Origin: Paraburkholderia hayleyella | GTDB lineage: Bacteria > Pseudomonadota > Gammaproteobacteria > Burkholderiales > Burkholderiaceae | Assembly: GCF_009455685.1 (NCBI RefSeq) | Contig: NZ_QPES01000001.1 | Location: 930,001-994,000, forward strand | Length of the DNA stretch: 64,000 nt | Reading direction: 5' to 3' | Shown here: positions 54,242 through 61,578 of the stretch, piece by piece | How the letters are laid out: the number at the start of each line of letters is the position of its first letter | Numbering within the stretch: position 1 is the first letter of the stretch | The notes under the pieces: model-generated | Database searches by the model: none | Told to the model about the DNA's origin: nothing | The model's input: only the letters and a program-made list of their open reading frames with translations | Position numbers and translations under genes: made by a program

Positions 54242-54862
54242 ATGATGCAACTTGCTCCCCACTTGACGACGGCATCTCAAATGAGAATGGCGCAACGCAC
54301 GATACAGCGTCTTATTGCCGGTATGGCCGTGTTGTGGCTGGCGGTAGGCTGCTCACCCGGCGTTAGCGCCCAGTCAAATGCCTTTGTGCCGCTGGTGCAG
54401 GCCATGGCGAGCCGCCTTGTGATTGCCGATCAGGTTGCGTTAAGCAAATGGGACAGTGGCCAGAGCGTCTATGATCCGCAGCGCGAAGCCCAGGTGCTGG
54501 CCAATGCCGCTGCGATGGCCCCGACGTATGGTATTGATGCGCCTGATGCCCGCGCGATTTTTGCTGACCAGATCGAAGCCAATAAAGAGGTGCAATACGC
54601 GCTGCTCAATAACTGGCGACGTCTGTCGGGGGCGCCGACGACGCCACGTCAAAGTTTGAGTGACGTGATTCGCCCAGAACTCGATGCATTGCAAGTATCG
54701 ATTTTGCAGAATCTGCAGGAGGTGGCGCCATTGCGCACGAGCGCGGATTGTGCGGTACAGATAGCACTGGCAGCCGGAGAAGTGGGGCAACAAAACGGTC
54801 TGGATGCGTTGCACCTGGCGGGGCTTGATCGCGCCGTCGCGCAGATTTGCCGCGCTCGGTGA
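54242..54862 (+). CDS. Periplasmic chorismate mutase, AroQ-gamma class
   Basis: 206 aa. A hydrophobic segment (IAGMAVLWLAVGCSPG) with cleavage near VSA-QSN marks export. The mature protein matches all-helical secreted chorismate mutase (*MtCM/AroQ-gamma): LVQAMASRLVIADQVALSKWDSG, the conserved PQREAQVLANAAAMAP, IFADQIEANKEVQYALLNNW and a Cys pair (SADCAVQIAL...AQICRAR) likely forming a disulfide. It converts chorismate to prephenate outside the cytosol, where no shikimate pathway exists. ATG codons at 54242 and 54245 are possible. Confidence 0.9.
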   Translation: MMQLAPHLTTASQMRMAQRTIQRLIAGMAVLWLAVGCSPGVSAQSNAFVPLVQAMASRLVIADQVALSKWDSGQSVYDPQREAQVLANAAAMAPTYGIDAPDARAIFADQIEANKEVQYALLNNWRRLSGAPTTPRQSLSDVIRPELDALQVSILQNLQEVAPLRTSADCAVQIALAAGEVGQQNGLDALHLAGLDRAVAQICRAR

Positions 54863-54955
54863 CGGCCAAGGCCACTGAATCATTCAGCGATTGAGCCGTA
54901 GCCACAGCAACGACATGGGGTTGCCCCGGCAAATGGCTGGGTGCCCCGCTTGGGG

Positions 54956-55351
54956 TCAGGTGCTAGCTGGGACGTCCAGCGGATCGTCTTGCAAATCAGT
55001 TTCGGTATGGGAGTGTTTGTGTTCCGGTACGCAGGTGGCCTGGCGCTTGCGCTGTACCTGGTAGGAACTCAGGACGCCATGCGCCACCATATCGAGCGCC
55101 GGCCGTACCACGCCGTGGCGGTCGGTCCAGACCTTCGGCGTGAGTGTGCCGGCCAGCGTGATGCTGTCGCCGTCATCGAGTGCGAGCAGAACCGTCTGCG
55201 CCATGCTGTCGAAGGTAATCACGTTGACGAACAGCATCTCGCCGTTCTGGCTGGCGGCACGTACTTTTGCCGTGACGAAGGTGCGGCCCTGCTGTCCTTC
55301 GCGCGCGGAGGGCTGGCCGTAGACTCGGCCCGCGATGAGTCCATCTATCAT
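54956..55351 (-). CDS. Single-stranded DNA-binding protein-like (OB fold)
   Basis: 131 aa. MIDGLIAGRVYGQPSAREG, FVTAKVRAASQNGEMLFVNVITFD and DGDSITLAGTLTPKVWTDRHGVVRPALDMVA follow the SSB OB-fold. It is shorter than chromosomal SSB, lacks the acidic DDIPF tip, and ends in a polar tail. Such SSB-like genes occur on prophages and integrative elements; this one may mark the left part of the mobile island. Start supported by GGAG upstream (minus strand). Confidence 0.85.
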   Translation of the reverse strand: MIDGLIAGRVYGQPSAREGQQGRTFVTAKVRAASQNGEMLFVNVITFDSMAQTVLLALDDGDSITLAGTLTPKVWTDRHGVVRPALDMVAHGVLSSYQVQRKRQATCVPEHKHSHTETDLQDDPLDVPAST

Positions 55352-55898
55352 TGTTGCTCCCTGCTAGTCAGGTGAATTATTTGCCGATAGGGTATTTGGC
55401 TGCCTGGCGCAGGCTTGCTGGTGTTTTTTGCGCGTCGGCGAGTGTCGGCTATTAAAACTCAAATGATGTCCGTTTGTCACCGGGAGCAAGCTGATAAAGC
55501 GCGATTTTTTAGCGAAAACAGAATGAATATAAATAATGGGGTTTACCGGGAGAGCGAGTCGTCAGGGCCTTTTTGTAAAAATCAGTGAAGATCGGGGGTT
55601 TTCCGGATGCCTGATGAAATAGGGAGGAAGGGCCGGGCAGGGGGTGATTTTCCGAGGGGCGTTACACGGTTTGATTTACTGAGTACACGAAAAAGAGTTT
55701 TATCTGATTAATCTCAGCGCAATGGCTGAAGGTGATGGGCGTGACAGCGCGATTTTATTTTTATTACGTGCATGGGCCTTGATGTTTAAACGCAGTCGCT
55801 TGCCGATGAAGGTGTGGTTTGGCGCGAATAGATGTGCGTTATAGCGTCGGGTCTGGCGATACAGGCCAGGCTTGTTTGTTTCGATGTCTTTGTGGTGC
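55352..55898. other. AT-rich non-coding stretch at the left of the island
   Basis: About 550 bp, lower GC than the flanks, no gene recognised. No tRNA or clear attachment sequence was found in it. Confidence 0.4.
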
Positions 55899-56033
55899 GT
55901 TTTCCATGTTCCGCGCAGGATGTTTGAACTGCGTCAGGACGGCCACCAGATCGTTACTTCATGGGTGTGGCGTACCACTGGCCATGGCGAACGCCATCGT
56001 GTTGGCCTCTACTCGCTGGAGGTGTCGCAATGA
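55899..56033 (+). pseudogene. Remnant of a winged-helix satellite gene
   Basis: Reads HVPRRMFELRQDGHQIVTSW and on to VGLYSLEVSQ-stop, the C-terminal half of the intact gene at 61016. The N-terminal half and start codon are missing. Evidence of a second, decayed satellite copy. Confidence 0.8.
55904..56020. repeat. 117-bp direct repeat, copy 1
   Basis: Matches 61120-61236 with five mismatches (about 96 percent) and no gaps; similarity stops sharply on both sides. It encodes the C-terminal part of the winged-helix protein. A recent duplication or recombination footprint, since the two copies differ mainly at third positions. Confidence 0.92.
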
Positions 56034-56053
56034 ACGGCACGCTGTTTCCTCCT

Positions 56054-56341
56054 TCAGGCTGCCTCAAGCGCCACGCGGGGATGCAGACCCGCCCGCACGG
56101 CCAGCGTCACCAGCATATCCAGGCTGAACTTGCCCCACTTGCCGCGCATGAGGTCCGACACACGCGGCTGACTAATCCCCAGGATGCTGGCGGCTTGCGC
56201 TTGCGTCCAGCTTCGCGCTTCGATGGCTTGGCGCAGCGAAGCCATAAGATCGGCGCGCAGTTGCAGCAGGGCCGATTCTTCGGCGGAAAAACCAAGGTCG
56301 GCAAACACGTTGCCGCTCGATTCGGTGATGGGTTCATTCAT
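56054..56341 (-). CDS. XRE-family antitoxin of a HigBA-type pair
   Basis: 95 aa. A helix-turn-helix is clear (SWTQAQAASILGISQPRVSD, LMRGKWGKFSLDMLVTLA), typical of the XRE antitoxins that follow Gp49-like toxins. It starts 3 bp after the toxin stop, so the order is toxin first, as in higBA. It would neutralise the toxin and repress the pair's promoter. Confidence 0.9.
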   Translation of the reverse strand: MNEPITESSGNVFADLGFSAEESALLQLRADLMASLRQAIEARSWTQAQAASILGISQPRVSDLMRGKWGKFSLDMLVTLAVRAGLHPRVALEAA

Positions 56342-56344
56342 GAT

Positions 56345-56659
56345 TCAGCCTCCAAGTTGTCTGTAGCGGCGCATAGCCAGTTCGATGTCTTCACGGCGGG
56401 TTTTCTGCGTTTTCTTCTGGAATGCGTGCAACACATAGACGGCATCAGCAAATTTCGCTACGTAGATTACGCGCCACTCTCCTTCGACGTGGATGCGGAT
56501 TTCGTAAGCCCCGGGTCCGACATTGACCATTGGTTTGAAATCGGAGGGCATCATGCCGCGCTGGATAGCGTCCAGTTCAAACCCCGCATGGCGTCGGGCT
56601 TCGGCAGGGAAGTTGCGCAGGTCGTCCTGGGTAGAGCCGACGAAACGGAGGTTTTTCAT
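56345..56659 (-). CDS. HigB/Gp49-like (DUF891) toxin
   Basis: 104 aa RelE-fold toxin, a probable ribosome-dependent mRNA nuclease. KNLRFVGSTQDDLRNFPAEARRHAGFELDAIQ, GAYEIRIHVEGEWRVIYVAKF, YVLHAFQKKTQKTRREDIELA are the Gp49/DUF891 marks. A minus-strand TATAAT (56672-56667) lies 8 bp before the start, implying a very short leader. Confidence 0.9.
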   Translation of the reverse strand: MKNLRFVGSTQDDLRNFPAEARRHAGFELDAIQRGMMPSDFKPMVNVGPGAYEIRIHVEGEWRVIYVAKFADAVYVLHAFQKKTQKTRREDIELAMRRYRQLGG

Positions 56660-56742
56660 GGGGGCGATTATACAAGTAGATGGATATTTTCAGGTGTTTC
56701 TGGCCATACCTTGGCATATCCAGGCAAACCCAATTCCTCAGC

Positions 56743-56868
56743 CACGACATCATCCGCCACGCGCTGAGCGCGGCAGCGCTTGCGCCCTCGTACCAGGAAG
56801 CGCTCGATATAACCGGCACCACTCTCCTTGCCGTTGCAGCCATCGCCCGTGCGGAGGTGGCGCAATGA
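56743..56868 (+). pseudogene. Remnant of the small Ala-rich satellite gene
   Basis: Reads IIRHALSAAALAPSYQEALD then TLLAVAAIARAEVAQ-stop, clearly the C-terminal two thirds of the gene at 62225 (AIRRAALAPSERAALDIAGG). No start codon with an SD is left. Its stop overlaps an ATG at 56865 that opens a 31-codon frame to 56960 of no known family. Confidence 0.7.
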
Positions 56869-56944
56869 GCGCCAAATACTTCGCACAAGCTACGAAAGCT
56901 AACAGCAGGATTAGGTTCAACGTCACGGTTAAGCGCGATGGCAG

Positions 56945-57166
56945 TGGCACCACGAAGTAGTTTGTCTGCGATGGTGGTATCGCGCCTTGCAGGTCACGCG
57001 CCGGATCGGCTTTGCACAAGCCTTCCTTGATGCCGTATCGAAATACACGGTTTATCTCGCCGCGAAGACTGTGGGCTGTGAAGCGTGCGCCACGGCTATC
57101 CACCCGCTTGAGCGCGTCCAGAATCTCTGGCGCTACCGGCCCGATGGCTCCAATCCCTGTCGCCAT
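56945..57166 (-). pseudogene. Fragment of a P4-type tyrosine integrase (core-binding domain)
   Basis: The minus strand reads IGPVAPEILDALKRVDSRGA, RFTAHSLRGEINRVFRYGIK and EGLCKADPARDLQGAI, which follows the core-binding domain and linker of P4-type integrases (EiLxxLrriearGa, VFRYaia, DPaxDLrGAL). The catalytic domain is absent: the fragment is cut at both ends. Confidence 0.7.
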
Positions 57167-57937
57167 GTGCCGAAATACCCCGAGAACGGTGAAACGCGAT
57201 ACATCGTCAACGACGAGCTGGCGCGCCTCTACGCCTATCTTGACCGTGCGGATGCAGAAGGTCTGGAACATCCGACGTTGACGCTTGCGATTCGCCTGCA
57301 ATTCGAGTTTTCGGCGCGCATGTCGGAGATTCGACTGCTCGAATGGCCTTGGATTGACTTTGAAAACCGTCGCATCGTCTGGCCTGATAGCAAGACCGGC
57401 GATATTTCCAAGCCGATGAGCGAGGTAGCCTATCAATTGTTGTCCAACGCCTGCCGTGTCGACGATTCGCCTTATGTGTGTCCGGCCATCTTTGACAGCT
57501 CGATTCCGTTGCCCGAAAGCACTTATTACAACGGCCGGAAGCGAATCCTGAAACGTGCGAATGGGGTTCATGTCGGTATGCACGGCATCCGTCATCGGAC
57601 CGCGACCGACATTGCCAACTCCGGGATTCCGGTCAAGGTCGGCATGGCACTTACGGCACACAAGACCGTATCCATGTTCATGCGGTACGTGCATGCCGAG
57701 GACGATCCGATCCGGGCGGCCGCTGAGAAGGTGACCAATCTGCGGCGGGATACAATCGACAGCCGTGCGCCAATGGTGCCGGCTGCGTCGCCGACGGCGA
57801 ATCCCGCCGACACGAACAGCAACAAGACATTCACGAGCCGAGGGAGTTACCGCCCCTATCGGCACTGCAAGGAAAGCTGCCGTGCCGTCCCACCGGGAAG
57901 CAAGCGGGCCGTAATTTCAGAGGAGGAAGCGGCATGA
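57131..57937 (+). pseudogene. Tyrosine integrase, catalytic domain, N-terminus lost
   Basis: The frame is open from 56987, but recognisable integrase sequence begins at about 57131 (RPDGSNPCRHVPKYPE). The catalytic residues are all present: Arg in FSARMSEIRLLEW, Lys in DSKTG, His-x-x-Arg in MHGIRHR, His in LTAHKT and Tyr in FMRYVH. The N-terminal DNA-binding domains have been replaced by the inverted fragment of another integrase. A long hydrophilic tail follows and its stop overlaps the DUF1016 start (ATGA). Recombination activity is doubtful; translation may persist because the downstream gene is coupled. Confidence 0.8.
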
Positions 57938-59271
57938 GCCCCCCGTCGTCCAAGCCACCATCCCGCCGCTCCAAGGCTGCCAACCCGGCCTCAGAGATCG
58001 ACGCGCAGAGCTATTTCGCTTTCGTCGGCGACCTGAAGCGGAAGATTGCCGAGGCGCGTCACCGTGCCAGCCTGTCGGTCAATCGAGAGCTGATCCTGCT
58101 TTATTGGAGCATCGGCCGCGACATTCTGGCCCGGCAGGAGCGCGAGGGTTGGGGGACCAAGGTCATTGACCGGCTGGCGGACGATCTCCGCCGAGCCTTC
58201 CCCGAAATGACCGGGCTTTCAGCTCGAAACCTGAAATATATGCGTTCGTTCGCCGAGGCCTGGCCCGACGCCGAATTTGTGCAACGGGTCGTTGCACAAT
58301 TGCCCTGGGGGCATAACGTCAGCCTGCTCGATACGGTCAAGGTGGCCGAGGAGCGCGCCTGGTACGCCCTGCAGACGATCGAGCATGGCTGGAGTCGCTC
58401 TGTCCTCGTCCACCAGATCGAGAGCCAGTTGTTCGTTCGTCAGGGCAATGCTCTGACCAATTTCTCGCGGACCTTGCCCACTGAACAGTCCGAGCTTGCC
58501 CAGCAACTTCTCAAAGACCCCTATACCTTCGATTTCCTCGCGTTCGGCCCCGACATGCTGGAGCGTGACCTGGAGCGCGGCCTTATCGAGCATCTGCGCT
58601 CGCTCATTCTCGAACTCGGCAAGGGCTTCGCTTTCGTCGGTAACCAGTACCATCTCGAAGTCGGCGGCCAGGACTACTACCTCGATCTTCTTTTCTATCA
58701 CCTGCGGCTGCGCTGCTTCGTCGTAATCGAGTTGAAGATCGAAGACTTCAAGCCTGAGTTTGCGGGCAAGATGAACTTCTACCTCTCCGCCGTCGATGAC
58801 CAGCTTCGGCACAAGGACGATCAGCCGACCATCGGTATCATTTTGTGCAAGGGCCGTAATGAAGTGATCGTCGAATACGCCTTGCGCGACTCCAGCAAGC
58901 CGATGGGCGTCGCCCAATACTGGCTCTCACCGGCGTTGCCGCCGCAGTTGCGGCAGGCGCTGCCAACCGCCGAGGAGTTTGCTCGCGAGTTTCCGCTGAT
59001 GTCTGTCGTCAAGTTGCGAATTGAGATCGAGCGGATCTTACGGGAGATCCTATCCGACAACGGCCTTGCGTCGAAGGCGCCAGCCGGCATTGGCAATATG
59101 CTGCGCGAATTGCATCAACGTGGCATCGTGCCGGCCAGTGCGGAACGATTTCTTGAATCCCTTCGCGTCATGAATGCGGCCGTGCATGGGGCGGATGTAG
59201 ACCCAATGAGCGCGGAGCAGGCCGTGGAAATCGGCACGGCATTTCTGGCGGAACTTAGAGGCATGCGGTGA
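57934..59271 (+). CDS. DUF1016 (YhcG-like) PD-(D/E)XK nuclease with C-terminal HEPN-like domain
   Basis: 445 aa. Residues 25-180 are the DUF1016 N-terminal domain (SVNRELILLYWSIGRDIL, LSARNLKYMRSFAEAWP, QLPWGHNVSLL). Residues 190-335 hold the PD-(D/E)XK fold with Asp251 in YYLDLLFYH and Glu266-x-Lys268 in FVVIELKIEDFKPEFAGKM. YhcG proteins usually end near 340-370 aa; here a further about 95 residues resemble a DUF4145/HEPN helical domain with R411-x6-H418 (RVMNAAVHG). SD GGAGGAAGC before the ATG; coupled to the integrase fragment by ATGA and to the next gene by GTGA. Confidence 0.9.
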   Translation: MSPPSSKPPSRRSKAANPASEIDAQSYFAFVGDLKRKIAEARHRASLSVNRELILLYWSIGRDILARQEREGWGTKVIDRLADDLRRAFPEMTGLSARNLKYMRSFAEAWPDAEFVQRVVAQLPWGHNVSLLDTVKVAEERAWYALQTIEHGWSRSVLVHQIESQLFVRQGNALTNFSRTLPTEQSELAQQLLKDPYTFDFLAFGPDMLERDLERGLIEHLRSLILELGKGFAFVGNQYHLEVGGQDYYLDLLFYHLRLRCFVVIELKIEDFKPEFAGKMNFYLSAVDDQLRHKDDQPTIGIILCKGRNEVIVEYALRDSSKPMGVAQYWLSPALPPQLRQALPTAEEFAREFPLMSVVKLRIEIERILREILSDNGLASKAPAGIGNMLRELHQRGIVPASAERFLESLRVMNAAVHGADVDPMSAEQAVEIGTAFLAELRGMR

Positions 59272-60086
59272 CGGCACGAATTACCCCTTTCGACTCGCAG
59301 CATCTCGAAGCAGCCTGCCAAGTGCTGGCCGACACGGTACATGGACTGACGGGCACGCAGATTGAGCGATTGCTCCAGGAGATCAATGTCGTCGACGTAT
59401 CTCCAGGCATCACCAAATGGAAGCGGTTATTCAATGCCTTGGCGGCGGCGCAGAACCAGCACCAGGTGGGTAACCACCTCATCATGTTCATCAACCGAGC
59501 GATGAATCCTGTGAGTTATGCTCGTGATACGGGGACGTTTGCCTGGCGGCGTGATGAACTCAATGTCGTGCTGGCCTTCTCGGGCTTCTACGTGCGTGAG
59601 GATGGCAAGGTTGGCCACGCCGACAAGGCCACGACCTTGGACGTGGCCCGCGCACGCGCCGGGCGGCTCAAAGCTGCCCTGGAAAGCCGGGCGGTGCATG
59701 AGGAAGTGTTGAGTTACTGTCGTGCCGAATTGCTCGACGAAAACTATTTTCACGCGGTCTTCGAGGCGACAAAAGGTGTCGCTGAGCGGATTCGTGCATT
59801 GTCAGGCCTGAACGGCGATGGCGCCGACCTCGTGAACAAGGCATTTGCTGGTCAGCAGCCCGTCTTGGTGTTAGGGCCGCTCATCACGGAATCGGAGAAA
59901 AGCGAACAGAAAGGCTTTGCGAATCTGCTGATCGGCCTGTTCGGTGCCGTGCGTAATCCATTGGCCCATGCACCCAAAACGAACTGGCCCATGTCTGAGC
60001 AGGATGCGCTCGACATTCTGACGTTGGTGTCATTGATTCATCGCAAGCTCGATCGCACACAGAAAGCGGCCATCTCATCACCATAA
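59268..60086 (+). CDS. TIGR02391/Ymh-family HEPN protein
   Basis: 272 aa from GTG, overlapping the DUF1016 stop by 4 bp. The C-terminal half (FEATKGVAERIRALSGLNGDGADLVNKAF, TESEKSEQKGFANLLIGLFGAVRNPLAHAP, SEQDALDILTLVSLIHRKLD) is the TIGR02391 domain. It contains R229-N-x3-H234, the RX4H motif of HEPN ribonucleases. The N-terminal 120 residues form a separate helical domain. HEPN proteins of this type occur in abortive-infection and toxin modules; activity here is inferred. Confidence 0.87.
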   Translation: MTARITPFDSQHLEAACQVLADTVHGLTGTQIERLLQEINVVDVSPGITKWKRLFNALAAAQNQHQVGNHLIMFINRAMNPVSYARDTGTFAWRRDELNVVLAFSGFYVREDGKVGHADKATTLDVARARAGRLKAALESRAVHEEVLSYCRAELLDENYFHAVFEATKGVAERIRALSGLNGDGADLVNKAFAGQQPVLVLGPLITESEKSEQKGFANLLIGLFGAVRNPLAHAPKTNWPMSEQDALDILTLVSLIHRKLDRTQKAAISSP

Positions 60087-60102
60087 TGAGGAAATCTCAT
60101 CC

Positions 60103-60663
60103 GTGGACTTGCCACATATAGATTTGCCACCGCGGCGAGAACCTCTCCTGATGCCGTGGCCAGTGCAAGGGAATCCGGGTGTGTTCATTCAATTCGACCA
60201 CGCCGATCAATGGCGCACCTTCATCGCTAACCTTGACGTGGATGCTCGCATCCCAGACGTTGTGCGTCTGAAATACACCCGCGCGCAGAAGCTCTATTTG
60301 CTCGGTTGGATAGACGCCGATTTAATCAAGGCTGGGGAACTGGTTGCTTTGATCACGCTGGAACTTGCCTTAATGGACCGCTATAGGACCAAGCTTAAAA
60401 CACGTGAGCGGACGTTTTCCGGAGCGCTCAAGCACCTGGTGGAAGTCGACGGTCTGACCGATGTGCAAATCCCGATGATTGCGCGTTGCGGCGGTAGTGC
60501 CATCGGTCAACTGATCGGCACGCATGGACCGACCTTGGCGCAACGCCGAAATGCGATGGCTCACGGCGATCCATTCGATGGCTTCCCTGTCGGCGGACTT
60601 CTGGAACTGGTGCGCGATTTGATCGCATTCGCATTTCGCAACTTCAGCGCAGAACACCACTAG
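60103..60663 (+). CDS. HEPN-motif protein, third gene of the cargo operon
   Basis: 186 aa from GTG with GAGGAA 9 nt upstream, 16 bp after the TIGR02391 gene. No named family recognised. Residues 55-100 are helical (LKYTRAQKLYLLGWID, ELVALITLELALMDRY). R149-N-x3-H154 in RRNAMAHGDPFDG is a second RX4H motif, followed by GGLLELVRDLIAFAF. It therefore looks like a small HEPN protein. The tight spacing suggests it acts with the two upstream gene products. Confidence 0.75.
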   Translation: MDLPHIDLPPRREPLLMPWPVQGNPGVFIQFDHADQWRTFIANLDVDARIPDVVRLKYTRAQKLYLLGWIDADLIKAGELVALITLELALMDRYRTKLKTRERTFSGALKHLVEVDGLTDVQIPMIARCGGSAIGQLIGTHGPTLAQRRNAMAHGDPFDGFPVGGLLELVRDLIAFAFRNFSAEHH

Positions 60664-60694
60664 GAATGATCGATCCGGATGCGTCGACGAACGC

Positions 60695-60832
60695 TTAAGT
60701 AGTTGCTAGGCTGTCGAGATCAATGATGGGTGGAGCATTCTCGATTGATGACAGGATCGACTTGGCTTGCTCAAGTGCGTCCGTTGGAACGATGACACGT
60801 CGATCCCACCCCTGAAGCCCTGCCACTCGACG
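60695..60832 (-). pseudogene. C-terminal fragment of an unidentified gene
   Basis: The minus strand is open with RVIVPTDALEQAKSILSSIE and on to PPIIDLDSLATT-stop (60695). The composition is protein-like but there is no start and the frame meets the alpA sequence at about 60800. Probably the truncated end of cargo gained in an earlier insertion. Confidence 0.4.
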
Positions 60833-61014
60833 GTTTTTCCCGCTGGAACACCCTGCGCGCGTTCGTGCCGTTCAGTCGGGAAACATTACGCAAGCGTGAA
60901 CTCGAAGGCCGTTTTCCGCGTCGTCAGCATCTGACCCAGCGCTGTGCGGCATGGCCAAACCGCGAATTGCATCGCTGGTTTGCCGATCCGGTGAACTACC
61001 GCACGGAGGGCTGA
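60796..61014 (+). pseudogene. AlpA-type excisionase/regulator lacking its start codon
   Basis: Reads TPEALPLDGFSRWNTLRAFV, PFSRETLRKRELEGRFPRRQ, LTQRC, ELHRWFADPVNYRTEG-stop: the AlpA-like HTH of satellites and prophages, from residue about 4. In-frame TGA at 60793 precedes it and there is no ATG, GTG or TTG in the first 15 codons, so normal initiation seems lost unless a rare codon is used. The break lies at the junction with the preceding insertion. Confidence 0.65.
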
Positions 61015-61015
61015 A

Positions 61016-61267
61016 ATGGCAAACAACAATTCAGCCCATGCCCAGCGCGTCCGCTTGCTGCGCGCCCTGCAACATGGCCCAGTCGATACTGTTCATGCGT
61101 ACTCCAGGCTCGATATTCTCCACGTTCCGCGCAGGGTGTTTGAACTGCGCCAGGACGGCCACCAGATCGTTACTTCATGGGTGTGGCGTACCACTGGCCA
61201 GGGCGAACGCCATCGCGTTGGCCTCTACTCGCTGGATATCGCGCAAGCGGAGGCCGGATCATGCTGA
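61016..61267 (+). CDS. Winged-helix satellite protein
   Basis: 83 aa. AHAQRVRLLRALQHGPVDTV, DILHVPRRVFELRQDGHQIV and RHRVGLYSL form a compact winged helix-turn-helix of the kind found in satellites and prophages between alpA and the primase genes. The ATG is 1 bp after the alpA-type stop, with GGAGGG upstream. Its C-terminal half is duplicated at 55904. Confidence 0.8.
   Translation: MANNNSAHAQRVRLLRALQHGPVDTVHAYSRLDILHVPRRVFELRQDGHQIVTSWVWRTTGQGERHRVGLYSLDIAQAEAGSC
61120..61236. repeat. 117-bp direct repeat, copy 2
   Basis: Partner of 55904-56020, five mismatches, lying within the intact winged-helix gene. Confidence 0.92.
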
Positions 61268-61280
61268 ACGTTGCCAGTAT

Positions 61281-61568
61281 TCAAGCGGCTGCGCGCTCAA
61301 GTGGCTTGATCTTCGGGCGCGGCTGCTGTTCGGCTTGCCACAAGTCCCATTGTGACTGCATCCCGATCCATAAATCAGGTGATGTGCCAAGCCATGCTGC
61401 CAGCCGCAGGGCAATGTTCGCGGTCACGTTTCCCTTGCCATTAAGCAGGTTTGAAAGCGTGACCCGGTTGATTTGCAACGCCTTTGCGGCTTGCGTGACC
61501 GTCAGGTTTTCGGGAATCCATTCCCGCAATACTTCGCCCGGATGGGCGGGGTTGTGCATTCGTGCCAT
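61281..61568 (-). CDS. higA: HigA-type antitoxin
   Basis: 95 aa. HNPAHPGEVLREWIPENLTVTQAAKAL, NRVTLSNLLNGKGNVTANIALRLAAWLGTSPDLWIGMQ split over residues 4-65 is the HigA/VapI signature. Met at 61568 has AAGGAA 6 nt upstream. It follows the toxin gene with 10 bp between them. The C-terminal 20 residues are basic and Pro-rich. Confidence 0.95.
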   Translation of the reverse strand: MARMHNPAHPGEVLREWIPENLTVTQAAKALQINRVTLSNLLNGKGNVTANIALRLAAWLGTSPDLWIGMQSQWDLWQAEQQPRPKIKPLERAAA

Positions 61569-61578
61569 GTCAGTTCCT

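Noticed and set aside
55961..56767. 268-codon plus-strand frame across the first toxin-antitoxin pair
   Set aside because: The minus strand carries two recognisable TA proteins; the plus-strand frame is their antisense.
55904..61236. The 117-bp repeats as attachment sites of the island
   Set aside because: They lie inside a coding sequence, are far longer than a typical att core, and one is internal to an intact element gene; duplication of the gene explains them better.
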